Of a stretch of 64,000 nt of DNA, positions 18,528 through 26,616 are shown in pieces. The position numbers were made by a program, and so were the translations under genes. Each line of letters starts with the position of its first letter. The stretch's first letter is position 1. The stretch is from an uncultured Paracoccaceae bacterium (GTDB lineage: Bacteria > Pseudomonadota > Alphaproteobacteria > Rhodobacterales > Rhodobacteraceae), in contig CANLEQ010000013.1 in assembly GCA_947489705.1 (NCBI GenBank), positions 33,767 to 97,766 of the forward strand. Reading direction: 5' to 3'. The notes under the pieces were generated by a model. The model saw nothing but the letters and a program-made list of their open reading frames with translations. It was not told the DNA's origin and made no database searches.

Positions 18528-19619
18528 TCAGCCGAAATCCGGCAGGTATCTCGGATCGAGCTTCTTGCGGTATTCGAGCATCACGCGTTCGAGATCCTCG
18601 AACTCGTCCTTCGGCATCTCTGGCGGGGGCCTGTTCGCCCCCCGGACCTGCTCCTGGTCCAGCTCGATCCTGGAGATCAGCGGGAAATGGTCGGACCCGA
18701 CCTCGGGGCCGCGCCGGAACTGGACCACACCGATATCGGGCGTGGCGTAGAACTGGTCGATCGGGGCGCGCAGAAGGCGTGATTTCGCGTCGAAGCTCGC
18801 GATCATGCCCCGGCCTATACGCGGATCGACATATCCGCCCACATGCTTGAAACGGCGCGACGTGTCGGACCAGGCGGCATCGTTGAAATCGCCGACGGCG
18901 ATCAGCGGCATGTCCTGCTTGCGGGCGAAACGTGCGGAATAGATGATCTGCGCGTCGCGGTCGTCGGTCTTGTTGCCCGGGACGGGCGGGCGGGGATGCA
19001 GCCCGACGAACCGGAACTTCTCGCCCGTGCGGGTCTCGAGCTCGGCAAAGAGCGTGGGCGTGTTGTCCGGCGTGAGATAGGTGATGCGCGCCTGGTGCAC
19101 CTTGAGCCGCGTCGCGAAGATCATGCCGTAGAAGTTGTCGCGCAGCTCGGTGACGATCCTGGGGTAGGGGCTGATATGCTCCTCGAGCCTGTCGTACCAG
19201 GTCTGGTCGGTCTCCATCAGGAACAGGATGTCCGGATCGATCTCGGCGATCTGCCTTGCGACCGCGTCGTACTCCTCGTTGGGCTCCTCGACGTTGATCG
19301 ACAGGATGACGACTTGGCTCCCCGTATCGCGCTTTTCCAGGAGGTCCATTTCCGTCGGCATGACGGGCGTGTAGGGAATGATGCGGATCGCCTGATAGAT
19401 GCATCCCGCCGCGACGATGCCGATCACCGCCCATTTCCACGATGTCGACAGGAAGGCCGCCGCGAGCAGGACGGCGACGCCCAGAAACAGCAACTGGACC
19501 CGGGGGAAATCCCAGGCGCGGACCCACCAGCGATGCGACGGCACGACCGGCAGGGCCGTCGTCACCACGAAGACGGACGCACCGAGCAACACGATGCAGA
19601 GCAAGACAAGGTCGATCAA
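18528..19619 (-). CDS. Membrane-anchored endonuclease/exonuclease/phosphatase-family protein
   Basis: 363 residues. Two or three N-terminal membrane segments (about residues 5-75) are followed by an EEP-fold catalytic domain, presumably periplasmic. Fold marks are VVILSINVEEPNEEYDAV (Asn), FLMETDQTWYDRL (Glu), LIAVGDFNDAAWS (Asp-Phe-Asn) and GSDHFPLISRI (Asp-His), a full set of catalytic residues, so it should be active. The substrate (nucleic acid, phosphoinositide-like or other phosphodiester) is unknown. The best start appears to be TTG at 19619. It lies just after the infC terminator on the same strand and converges with the molybdopterin-binding gene. Confidence 0.85.
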   Translation of the reverse strand: MIDLVLLCIVLLGASVFVVTTALPVVPSHRWWVRAWDFPRVQLLFLGVAVLLAAAFLSTSWKWAVIGIVAAGCIYQAIRIIPYTPVMPTEMDLLEKRDTGSQVVILSINVEEPNEEYDAVARQIAEIDPDILFLMETDQTWYDRLEEHISPYPRIVTELRDNFYGMIFATRLKVHQARITYLTPDNTPTLFAELETRTGEKFRFVGLHPRPPVPGNKTDDRDAQIIYSARFARKQDMPLIAVGDFNDAAWSDTSRRFKHVGGYVDPRIGRGMIASFDAKSRLLRAPIDQFYATPDIGVVQFRRGPEVGSDHFPLISRIELDQEQVRGANRPPPEMPKDEFEDLERVMLEYRKKLDPRYLPDFG

Positions 19620-19642
19620 AAGGAATTGCCCCTGAAACGAAG

Positions 19643-19664
19643 AAGGCGGACTTTCGTCCGCCTT
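19643..19664 (-). terminator. Rho-independent terminator of infC
   Basis: Read on the minus strand, AAGGCGGAC-GAAA-GTCCGCCTT forms nine perfect base pairs with a GAAA tetraloop, followed by CTTCGTTT. It begins 11 bases after the infC stop. The strong stem and stable loop make this the clearest intrinsic terminator on the minus strand of the window. Confidence 0.85.
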
Positions 19665-19674
19665 GGAAACCGCT

Positions 19675-20217
19675 CTACTTGGTCGGTCCGATCAGCATCA
19701 CCATCTGACGGCCTTCCATCTTGGGAAAGTTCTCGACCTTGCCCAGATCCTTGGTGTCGTCGGCGACGCGTTCCAGAAGATCGCGTCCGAGGTTCTGGTG
19801 GGCCATTTCGCGGCCCCGGAACCGGAGCGTCACCTTGACCTTGTCTCCCGCCTCCAGAAACTTGAAGACGTTGCGCATCTTCACGTCGTAATCGTGGACG
19901 TCGGTATTGGGCCGGAACTTGACTTCCTTGACCTCGATCGTCTTCTGCTTCTTGCGGGCTTCGGATTCGCGCTTTTGCTGTTCGTACTTGAACTTGCCGA
20001 AATCCATGATCTTGCACACGGGCGGATTGGCATTGGGCGAGATCTCGACCAGATCCAGCCCCGCTTCCTCGGCCAGTTCCATGCCGCGGTCGGGCGTGAC
20101 GACGCCTACGTTTTCTCCGTCGGCACCGATCAAGCGGATCTCGCTGGCCCGGATGCGTCCGTTGACGCGGGGGCCGGTGTCGCGCGCCGGGGGGGCGTTG
20201 TGGGGTCTACGGGCGAT
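19675..20217 (-). CDS. infC: Translation initiation factor IF-3 (apparent AUC start)
   Basis: 180 residues from an ATC codon at 20217. IF-3 binds the 30S subunit and discriminates against non-AUG starts. The N-domain ([24 protein letters not shown]) and C-domain ([37 protein letters not shown]) are complete. The usual alphaproteobacterial N-terminus is [10 protein letters not shown]; here that reading starts at ATC-GCC-CGT, with AGAGG eight bases upstream and no ATG or GTG at that point. infC of other bacteria uses AUU or AUC so that IF-3 represses itself. An ATG 21 codons further upstream would add an atypical extension. A terminator follows at 19643. Confidence 0.92.
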   Translation of the reverse strand: MARRPHNAPPARDTGPRVNGRIRASEIRLIGADGENVGVVTPDRGMELAEEAGLDLVEISPNANPPVCKIMDFGKFKYEQQKRESEARKKQKTIEVKEVKFRPNTDVHDYDVKMRNVFKFLEAGDKVKVTLRFRGREMAHQNLGRDLLERVADDTKDLGKVENFPKMEGRQMVMLIGPTK

Positions 20218-20251
20218 GGGGGTATCCTCTCGGTCATGATTACAGGCGATC

Positions 20252-20280
20252 AAGGTAATCCCGCGCAGGGCCCGGTTCAA
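20252..20280 (-). promoter_or_regulatory. Candidate infC promoter
   Basis: On the minus strand TTGAAC (20280-20275) and TACCTT (20257-20252) are separated by 17 bases. The -35 is good and the -10 moderate. Transcription would start around 20245, giving a leader of about 25-30 bases before the ATC start codon, and would exclude the upstream ATG extension. Predicted by eye only. Confidence 0.45.
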
Positions 20281-20385
20281 GCCGTCATGTAAGGCAACAG
20301 CGCTCCTTTTCCGCGCAATGCCGCCGGAACCGCCCGGGTCCCGTGCACGTTCCGCATCGACCTCATCATGGACCGGAGATCAGAC

Positions 20386-20925
20386 ATGACGCTTCTGCGC
20401 AGATCCTCGCTGCTGGCCGCGATCGCCGCAGCGACGCTCATGACCGCCTGTCAGGAAGAGGACAGTTCGGCAGCGGAGACCGAAACGGGCGAGGAGCTGG
20501 TCGCGCCCGAGGACGACGAAATGGATGTCGGCGAAAGCGACAATTCCTCGGCCGAACTCGAGGAGGATGCGACGGCGGTCGGCAACGCCTCCAACGAGGC
20601 GACCGACGCGGCCGTCGAGGCGGTGGAAGACGGCGAGGCGCCGAGTGTCGCCGCGCAGGACGATGCCGTCGACGCGGCCGCCGAAGAGGGCACCGTCGGT
20701 GCGCAGGCTCTCGACGAGGTGCTGAGCGTCGAGGGCTTCGACCGCGACCGCGCCGTCACGGTCGTCCAGGAATCCGACCTCGATGAAGTGCGCAAGGCAA
20801 GCCTGACCGAAGAGCTCGAGCAGGTGTCCGACGACGACCCGGACGCGCTGGAGGCCGTCCTTCAGCAAGTCCGCGGCGCGCTCGGGGAGGTACCGCTGGA
20901 GGGCGGTCCGGCATCGCCGGAGTGA
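20386..20925 (+). CDS. Small acidic lipoprotein of unknown function
   Basis: 179 residues; no family recognised. The N-terminus MTLLRRSSLLAAIAAATLMT leads to Ala-Cys, giving a lipobox M-T-A-C (Cys22). The next ~90 residues are very acidic (Glu/Asp/Ala-rich), and the last ~70 (ALDEVLSVEGFDRDRAVTVV to VLQQVRGALGE) look like a compact helical domain. Composition resembles the linker of the OmpA-family protein at 14461. The ATG at 20386 has GGAG seven bases upstream; an earlier ATG six codons upstream would precede the basic signal-peptide start. It is divergent from infC. Confidence 0.75.
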   Translation: MTLLRRSSLLAAIAAATLMTACQEEDSSAAETETGEELVAPEDDEMDVGESDNSSAELEEDATAVGNASNEATDAAVEAVEDGEAPSVAAQDDAVDAAAEEGTVGAQALDEVLSVEGFDRDRAVTVVQESDLDEVRKASLTEELEQVSDDDPDALEAVLQQVRGALGEVPLEGGPASPE

Positions 20926-20941
20926 CGCTCCGGCGGATGTC

Positions 20942-21763
20942 TCAGCCGACGAAGGCCTTTTCGACCACGTATTCGGCAGGTTTGCTGTTCGCGCCTTCGC
21001 GCAGGCCGTAACCTTCGAGGATTTCCTTGAGGTCGGTATTGAGCCCGATCGACCCGCACACCATCGCGCGGTCGGTCTCGGGACTCATGCCTTCTTTGTA
21101 ACCGAGATCGGCAAAGAGCTCGCCTGACCGCAGCAGGTCGGTGATGCGCCCCATCTTGGGGCTCTCCTCGCGCGTGGTGGTGGGATAATAGCGCAGCTTG
21201 TCGAGATCCTCGCCCAGAAGCTCGCGCATCATCTCGTCCGACTTGAGATCCTCGATCAGCTGCCGCCCGTATTCCAGCTCGGCAACGTCGCGGCACGTAT
21301 GCGTCAGGATGATCTCGTCGTAATCCTCGTAGGTCTGCGGCTCGCGGATGAGGCTCGCGAAGGGCGCGATGCCTGTGCCGGTCGAGAAGAGCCAGAGCCG
21401 CTTGCCGGGAAGCAGCGCGTCATGGACCAGCGTTCCCACGGGCTTGGGACGCACGATGATCTCGTCGCCGACCTCGATATGCTGCAACCGGCTGGTCAGC
21501 GGGCCGTCCTGAACCTTGATGGAATAGAACTCCATCGCGTCGTCCCAGGCGGGCGAGGCGATCGAATAGGCCCGCAGGAGCGGCTTGCCGTCATCCTTCA
21601 GCAGCCCGATCATCACGAATTCGCCGGACCGGAAGCGCAGGCTCGCCGGGCGCGTCACCCGGAACGAGAACAGGCGGTCGGTCCAGTGCTTGACCTCGGT
21701 CACGGTCTGCGCGTCGGGCAGGGTCTTGGCGGGGGCGGCCTTGGCGGTCGTCATGTCGTTCAT
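20942..21763 (-). CDS. fpr: Ferredoxin--NADP(+) reductase
   Basis: A 273-residue FAD enzyme exchanging electrons between NADPH and ferredoxin/flavodoxin. The FAD site is RAYSIASPAWDD (about residue 66), the NADP site FSTGTGIAPFASLIREP (about 125), and the C-terminus YVVEKAFVG is typical of the bacterial subclass. The start at 21763 gives the standard short N-terminus; a longer reading runs through DUF934. It lies 71 bases after DUF934 on the same strand at the end of the sulfite reduction cluster, and may supply the reduced ferredoxin that a ferredoxin-type sulfite reductase needs. Confidence 0.93.
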   Translation of the reverse strand: MNDMTTAKAAPAKTLPDAQTVTEVKHWTDRLFSFRVTRPASLRFRSGEFVMIGLLKDDGKPLLRAYSIASPAWDDAMEFYSIKVQDGPLTSRLQHIEVGDEIIVRPKPVGTLVHDALLPGKRLWLFSTGTGIAPFASLIREPQTYEDYDEIILTHTCRDVAELEYGRQLIEDLKSDEMMRELLGEDLDKLRYYPTTTREESPKMGRITDLLRSGELFADLGYKEGMSPETDRAMVCGSIGLNTDLKEILEGYGLREGANSKPAEYVVEKAFVG

Positions 21764-21834
21764 GCTGGCACTTCCGGACCTGTCGCGGCCCGGCCTTCTG
21801 TTTATCGGTTCTGGTACGAGGTGACAGGCACGGC

Positions 21835-22245
21835 TCAGCCGCGCAACCGGTTCTGATACGACCGCGCGCGCCAATCGGCCCGGGCGAGCCACTGGTCCTC
21901 GGTCTGGCGCAGGGCGAGCGCGTCGTCGATCTCGACCTCGTCGAAGCCGGCCCGCCGGGCCATTGCGTATTGATCCGCGATCACGTGGCCCTTGGCGCGC
22001 AACCGCCCGCCATATCCCATGCGGCGCAGTTCGGCGGCGATGGTGAAGCCACGCCCGTCCGAAAAGCTGGGAAAGTCGACGCGGATCATCGGCGCGTCGA
22101 GTCGATCGGCAAGTCCCGCCGGATCGGCGTTGGAGGCGACGTCCATCGCCAGGGTGCCCCCGTTCGAGGGCCAGTTCTCGGCCGCGGCATATCCGGCCGC
22201 CCAATCGTCAGTGCGAAAGCCGTCATCGGTCACGATCACGCTCAT
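21835..22245 (-). CDS. DUF934 family protein of the sulfite reduction cluster
   Basis: A 136-residue cytoplasmic protein. DUF934 members occur almost always next to CysI/CysH and are thought to assist sulfite reduction; their biochemical role is not established. Visible family features are the central R-V-D-F-P-S-F-S-D-G-R-G-F block (about residues 60-75), AAELRRMGYGGRLRAKGHVIADQY and the C-terminal arginine-rich SYQNRLRG. The second of two close ATGs (22245) was chosen, since AAAGGAG lies seven bases before it but touches the first. A copy of the GTATTT..ACAGATGAA box lies just upstream. Confidence 0.85.
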   Translation of the reverse strand: MSVIVTDDGFRTDDWAAGYAAAENWPSNGGTLAMDVASNADPAGLADRLDAPMIRVDFPSFSDGRGFTIAAELRRMGYGGRLRAKGHVIADQYAMARRAGFDEVEIDDALALRQTEDQWLARADWRARSYQNRLRG

Positions 22246-22275
22246 CGGCATCTCCTTTCGCGACGGTATCCCGTC

Positions 22276-22296
22276 TTCATCTGTCCCAAAATACGC
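22276..22296 (-). repeat. GTATTT..ACAGATGAA box between cysH and DUF934
   Basis: Minus-strand GCGTATTTTGGGACAGATGA ending in a further A, 13 bases after the cysH stop and about 30 before the DUF934 start. It matches the copies at 13160/13224 and 30493 in core and spacing. It is oriented in the direction of transcription of the gene it follows. Confidence 0.65.
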
Positions 22297-22308
22297 ATCG
22301 CTCCGCAA

Positions 22309-23046
22309 TCAGCCGCCCGTCCGGACCATCTTGCCGTCCTTGAAGTGGATGCCGCATTCGACCTTCTCCCGGCCGCGCCAGCGGCCCGCACGCTCGTCCT
22401 CGCCCTCGCTCACCCGCGAGGTGCAGGGCCAGCACCCGATCGAGCGATAGCCCTCGCGGACCAGCGGATGCCGGGGCAGGCGGTTGTTGACCATGTAGTC
22501 GCGCACGTCGTCCTTGGCCCAATGGGCCAGCGGGTTGACCTTGATGCGGCCGTCGGTATCGGCCTCGAAGAATTGCAGCCCGGTGCGCGCGCCGCCCTGG
22601 AACCGCTTGCGTCCGGTGATCCAGGCGTCGAAACCGCTCAGGGCCCGTTCCAGTGGTTCCGACTTGCGCAGGGTGCAGCAGGCGTCGGGATCGGTCTTGT
22701 GCAATACACCGTCGGCGTCGCGCTGCAGAAGCGCGTCCCTCTCGGGACGCTCCCTGCGCACATCCGACAGCTCCAGGCGTGCGGCCACGTCCTGCTGATA
22801 CTGGATCGTCTCGTGAAACAGCATCTCGGTATCGAGAAAGATCACCGGCACGGACCGGTCGATCGCCGCAAGCATGTGCAGCAGCACGATGGATTCCGCG
22901 CCGAAGGACGAGACGAGCGCGATCTCTCCGACCTGCGGATCCGACAGCGCATGACGCAGCACCGCGGTCGCGCCGTGATGGGCATAACGCGCGTTGAGTT
23001 CGGCGGCGCGTTGCGCGGCGGGGGCGAAGGGGGCTTCAAGCGGCAT
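22309..23046 (-). CDS. cysH: Assimilatory adenylyl-sulfate (APS/PAPS) reductase
   Basis: 245 residues; thioredoxin- or glutathione-dependent reduction of activated sulfate to sulfite. The ATP-pyrophosphatase-like fold shows SSFGAESIVLLHM (residues 47-59) and FLDTEMLFHET. The Cys pairs in DACCTLRKSEPL and GCWPCTSRV bind a [4Fe-4S] cluster, which favours APS over PAPS as substrate; the usual catalytic Cys near the C-terminus (E-C-G-I-H) is present as VECGIHFKDGK. The second of two ATGs (23046) has AAGGGG seven bases upstream. It overlaps the end of the sulfite reductase gene by 11 bases. Confidence 0.93.
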   Translation of the reverse strand: MPLEAPFAPAAQRAAELNARYAHHGATAVLRHALSDPQVGEIALVSSFGAESIVLLHMLAAIDRSVPVIFLDTEMLFHETIQYQQDVAARLELSDVRRERPERDALLQRDADGVLHKTDPDACCTLRKSEPLERALSGFDAWITGRKRFQGGARTGLQFFEADTDGRIKVNPLAHWAKDDVRDYMVNNRLPRHPLVREGYRSIGCWPCTSRVSEGEDERAGRWRGREKVECGIHFKDGKMVRTGG

Positions 23047-24703
23047 GGGCATTCCCCTTGTCGGGATAGAGGGCGGCCTTGAAGGGCGCCATGCCGAGGC
23101 GCTTGTAGGTCTGCAGGAACGTCTCGGACGGATCCTCGCGCAGTTTCAGATACCCGGTGACGAGCCGCTCGATCGCCGGGACGATCTCGTCATAGGCGAA
23201 ACCGGGCCCGGTGCGGGTGCCGATCACGGCGTCTTCGGTGCCGTCGCCGCCCAGCGTGATCTGGTAGTTCTCCACCCCCGCGCGGTCGAGCCCGAGAATG
23301 CCGATATGGCCGACATGGTGGTGCCCGCAGGCATTGATGCAGCCCGAGATCTTGATCTTGAGGGGCCCCACATCGTGTTCGAGCTTCAGCTCGTCGAACC
23401 GGGTCGCGATCTGCTGCGCCACGGGGATCGACCGGGCGGTGGCAAGCGCGCAGTAATCCATGCCGGGGCAGGCGATGATGTCCGAGATGAGACCGATGTT
23501 GGACGTGGCGAGATCGGCCTCCTTCAGCGCCTCGTGGATCGCGGGCAGATCCGCGCGCGCCACATGCGGCAGGATCACGTTCTGCTCGTGGCTGATCCTG
23601 AGCTCGTCATAGGCAAAGCCTTCCGCCAGGGCGGCCATCACCTCCATCTGCTCCGTGGTGGCGTCGCCGGGCGTGTGGCCCTGTTTCTTGAGCGAGATCG
23701 ACACGATCGCGTGGTCGTCGCGCTTGTGGGGCGCGATGTTGGTGTCGACCCAGGCGCGGAAGACCGGATCGCCGTCATAGGCCGCGCGATACGCGCCCAT
23801 CGGCTTCGCCTCGAAATCCGGCGGGGCGAACTGGGCCTGGATCTCGCCCAGGATCTGCTGGTCGACGCCGGTGAATTGCGGCCGGATCTCGGCGAAACGC
23901 TCCTCGACCATGCGGCGGATCTCTTCGATGCCCGTCTCGTGGACGGTGATCTTGATGCGCGCCTTGAACTTGTTGTCGCGCCGTCCGAGTAGGTTCCAGA
24001 CCGACACGATCGCCTCGGTATAGGGCAGCAGATCCTCGACCGGCAGGAACTCGCGGATGACCTTGCCGATCATCGGCGTCCGCCCGAGCCCGCCGCCCAC
24101 CAGCACGCGAAAACCCGTCTCGCCGTCGCGCTCCACGATCTGCAGCCCGATATCGTGCGCGCGGATCACGGCGCGGTCGTTCTCGGACCCGGTGACGGCG
24201 ATCTTGAACTTGCGCGGCAGGAACTGGAATTCGGGATGGTCGGTCGACCATTGCCGCAGCAGCTCGGCATAGGGGCGCGGATCGGCGACCTCGTCGGCCG
24301 CGGCGCCCGCAAAATGGTCGGCGGTCACGTTGCGGATCGTGTTGCCGCTGGTCTGGATGGCGTGCATCTCCACATCGGCGAGCGCCGACAGGATCTCGGG
24401 CACGTCCTTCAGCTTGGGCCAGTTGTACTGGATGTTCTGGCGGGTCGTGAAATGGCCGTAGCCGCGGTCCCATTTCTGCGCGATCATCCCGAGCTGGCGC
24501 ATCTGCCGGCTCGACAGCGTGCCATAGGGGATCGCCACGCGCAGCATGTAGGCGTGGAGTTGCAGGTAGAGGCCGTTCATCAGGCGCAGCGGCTTGAACT
24601 CGTCCTCGGTCAGCGCGCCGTCGATCCGGCGTTCGACCTGGCCGCGGAATTGCTCGACGCGCTCGCGCACGAAGGCTTCGTCGAAGTCGTTGTACTTGTA
24701 CAT
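23036..24703 (-). CDS. cysI: Nitrite/sulfite reductase, hemoprotein (CysI-type)
   Basis: 555 residues; reduces sulfite to sulfide using siroheme and a [4Fe-4S] cluster. Two ferredoxin-like halves and two nitrite/sulfite reductase domains are visible. Substrate-handling basic residues lie in GHFTTRQNIQYNW. The cluster Cys are in CPGMDYCALATARS and KISGCINACGHHHVGHIG (C-x5-C and C-x3-C). No CysJ-type flavoprotein gene is present, so electrons probably come from ferredoxin. Siroheme synthase is upstream and APS reductase downstream in the same run, which argues for sulfite rather than nitrite as the substrate. Confidence 0.92.
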   Translation of the reverse strand: MYKYNDFDEAFVRERVEQFRGQVERRIDGALTEDEFKPLRLMNGLYLQLHAYMLRVAIPYGTLSSRQMRQLGMIAQKWDRGYGHFTTRQNIQYNWPKLKDVPEILSALADVEMHAIQTSGNTIRNVTADHFAGAAADEVADPRPYAELLRQWSTDHPEFQFLPRKFKIAVTGSENDRAVIRAHDIGLQIVERDGETGFRVLVGGGLGRTPMIGKVIREFLPVEDLLPYTEAIVSVWNLLGRRDNKFKARIKITVHETGIEEIRRMVEERFAEIRPQFTGVDQQILGEIQAQFAPPDFEAKPMGAYRAAYDGDPVFRAWVDTNIAPHKRDDHAIVSISLKKQGHTPGDATTEQMEVMAALAEGFAYDELRISHEQNVILPHVARADLPAIHEALKEADLATSNIGLISDIIACPGMDYCALATARSIPVAQQIATRFDELKLEHDVGPLKIKISGCINACGHHHVGHIGILGLDRAGVENYQITLGGDGTEDAVIGTRTGPGFAYDEIVPAIERLVTGYLKLREDPSETFLQTYKRLGMAPFKAALYPDKGNAHAA

Positions 24704-24755
24704 GCTCGGTGCTCCTGTCGGGCTGGCGCCGGTTCAGCGTGCTGAAGGCGCGGGC

Positions 24756-25055
24756 TCAGACCTTTTCCTGTTTGCCGTGGGCGTAGTTCGACGGGCCGCG
24801 GGTGCGGAACGCTTCGCGGAAATGCGTGGGTTCGGCGCCGTGCGCTCCTTGCCTGGCATCGGCCAGATAGGGGCCCACCGCGATCTGGGGCTGGCTCTGG
24901 GCGTGCAGCAGGCGCAACTGCGCATGCGCCTCGTCCTCGATCAGCTCGGCCTCGGCGAGGTCGCGCGTCCACTCGTCCGCATCGGTCAGCCAGATGGCGT
25001 CGCCCTCGAGAAGGTGGTTGGCCGTGACGACCTTGGGGGTGAATGCGCGGCTCAT
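24756..25055 (-). CDS. DUF2849 family protein
   Basis: A 99-residue protein of unknown function, conserved between cysG and the sulfite reductase gene in many alphaproteobacteria. It begins SRAFTPKVVTANHLLEGDAIWLTDADEW, the usual family block, and continues with an acidic helical centre (AELIEDEAHAQLRLLHA) and a basic tail. The start ATG overlaps the cysG stop by four bases (ATGA), and it is 52 bases before cysI. Context implies a role in sulfite reduction or siroheme handling; no catalytic motif is evident. Confidence 0.85.
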   Translation of the reverse strand: MSRAFTPKVVTANHLLEGDAIWLTDADEWTRDLAEAELIEDEAHAQLRLLHAQSQPQIAVGPYLADARQGAHGAEPTHFREAFRTRGPSNYAHGKQEKV

Positions 25056-26476
25056 AGCGCGGCCTCCTGAACGGGAATGTCTCTTTCGACGGGAATGTCG
25101 CCCCGCGGCAGGGCAGCCTGCGCCTCGCGCGGCGAAAGCCCCAGCATGAGGATCGCGGGCCCGGCAAGGTTCGCCTCGCCCAGCGCCGGCTCGAGCCGGT
25201 CGAGCGTCGTGGCAAGCGTGCGGACGCAGGGCCGGCCGGCATTCTCCACGATCGTCACCGGCGTCGCGGGATCGGCACCGTGCATCATCAGGCGCCCCTG
25301 GATGAACCGCGCCGCCCGCTTGCCCATGTAGATCGCCGCGACTTCACCGGGCCGGGCCAGCGCGGCCCAGTCGTGATCGGCAAAGCCCTTCATGTCGTGG
25401 CCCGTGAGGAACCTGACCGACCCGTTGCGGCCGCGCCGCGTGAGGCTCTGGCCGATCCCCGCCACGGCCGCCGAGGCCGCGGTGATCCCGGGCACGATCG
25501 TGAAGCCGAGGCCGGCCGCCTCCACCGCCTCGATCTCCTCGTCGAGGCGGCCGAAGACGGTGGGGTCGCCGGATTTCAGACGGACCACCTGTGCGCCGTC
25601 GCGGCCATGGGCGACGATCATCTCGTTGATCCGCTCCTGCGGTGTTGACGGACCGAAGCCTTCCTTCCCCGCATCGAGCAGGACCGCCTCGCGCCGCGCG
25701 AGCTCGAGGATCTCGGGCGCGACCAGACGGTCGTGGACGATCACGTCCGCCTCGTGCAGCGCCTTGCGTGCCTTGAGCGTCAGCAACTCGGGATCGCCGG
25801 GCCCGGCGCCCACGAAATGCACATGGCCCGGCCGCGCGGCGGTCCCCAGATGCGTCGAAAGCAGATCCTCGAGCGCGGGACGGACCGCCGCCTCGCCACC
25901 CGCTTCGATCGCGGCGGCGCCCACACCGCCGTAATAGGCGGCCCAGAAATCACGCCGCGGACGGCCGAAGGGCAGGGCGTCGGCGGCCCTGCGGAACGAC
26001 TTGCCGATCCGCGCCAAGGTGCCCAGAGCGGGCGAGAGACGCTCCTCGAGGTCGCGCTTGATGCTGCGCGCGAGAACCGGCGCGGCGCCTTCGGTGCCGA
26101 TCGCGATCGTCACCGGATCGCGGTCCACGATGGCGGGCGTGATGAAGGCGCTGTCCTCGAGGTTGTCGACGATGTTCACGAGGGCGCCGTCGGCATGGGC
26201 GATGGCGGCGGTGCGCGCATCCTCGTCCGCATCCTCGTCGGCCGCATAGAACAGCTTGGCGCAAAGCGTATCGCCGGGTTCGAGCGCCCGCCCGACGAGC
26301 GCCAGCCGGCCCGCCGCCGCCCAATCCACAATCTCGGGCGCGGGCTCGGGCGCGAAGACGGTAATTCGTGCCTCGGTCTTCAGCAGCAGCCGCAGCTTCG
26401 ACAGCGCCGCCTCGCCGCCGCCCGAAAGGACGATGCGGCGTCCCTCGACGGCCAGGAAGATCGGGAAATGCTTCAT
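25052..26476 (-). CDS. cysG: Siroheme synthase (uroporphyrin-III methyltransferase/precorrin-2 dehydrogenase/ferrochelatase)
   Basis: A 474-residue bifunctional enzyme making the siroheme cofactor of sulfite reductase. The N-terminal dehydrogenase/ferrochelatase domain (about 1-210) has the NAD site RIVLSGGGEAALSK and the VNIVDNLEDSAFITPAIVDRDP segment. The C-terminal SUMT methyltransferase (about 215-460) has VGAGPGDPELLTLKA, RLKSGDPTVFGR and FTIVPGITAASA. Length matches E. coli CysG. It is the first gene of the sulfur run and is divergent from an Lrp-type regulator 140 bases away. Confidence 0.95.
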   Translation of the reverse strand: MKHFPIFLAVEGRRIVLSGGGEAALSKLRLLLKTEARITVFAPEPAPEIVDWAAAGRLALVGRALEPGDTLCAKLFYAADEDADEDARTAAIAHADGALVNIVDNLEDSAFITPAIVDRDPVTIAIGTEGAAPVLARSIKRDLEERLSPALGTLARIGKSFRRAADALPFGRPRRDFWAAYYGGVGAAAIEAGGEAAVRPALEDLLSTHLGTAARPGHVHFVGAGPGDPELLTLKARKALHEADVIVHDRLVAPEILELARREAVLLDAGKEGFGPSTPQERINEMIVAHGRDGAQVVRLKSGDPTVFGRLDEEIEAVEAAGLGFTIVPGITAASAAVAGIGQSLTRRGRNGSVRFLTGHDMKGFADHDWAALARPGEVAAIYMGKRAARFIQGRLMMHGADPATPVTIVENAGRPCVRTLATTLDRLEPALGEANLAGPAILMLGLSPREAQAALPRGDIPVERDIPVQEAAL

Positions 26477-26512
26477 CGCGCGGTCCCTTCGTTACGCTTG
26501 CCGCTCTAGATA

Positions 26513-26596
26513 GAACAGAATTCCGGTTCCGTGCAGGGGTGGATCGATATAAGGAACGTCTGTTCGCCGCCATTCCGGCGGTGGAACAAGGGTTCC
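26513..26596. promoter_or_regulatory. GAAC/GTTC dyads, candidate operators of the sulfur-cluster regulator
   Basis: Between cysG and the Lrp-type gene lie GAAC-GTCT-GTTC (26554-26565) and GGAAC-AAGG-GTTCC (26583-26596), with centres 30 bp apart, about three helical turns. A wider GAAC-N9-GTTC is at 26513-26529. The last dyad abuts the regulator's ribosome site, which would suit autoregulation. Lrp-family proteins commonly bind phased dyads; that this regulator does so is inference. Confidence 0.5.
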
Positions 26597-26616
26597 GATC
26601 GTGAAGGAGAATGCGA

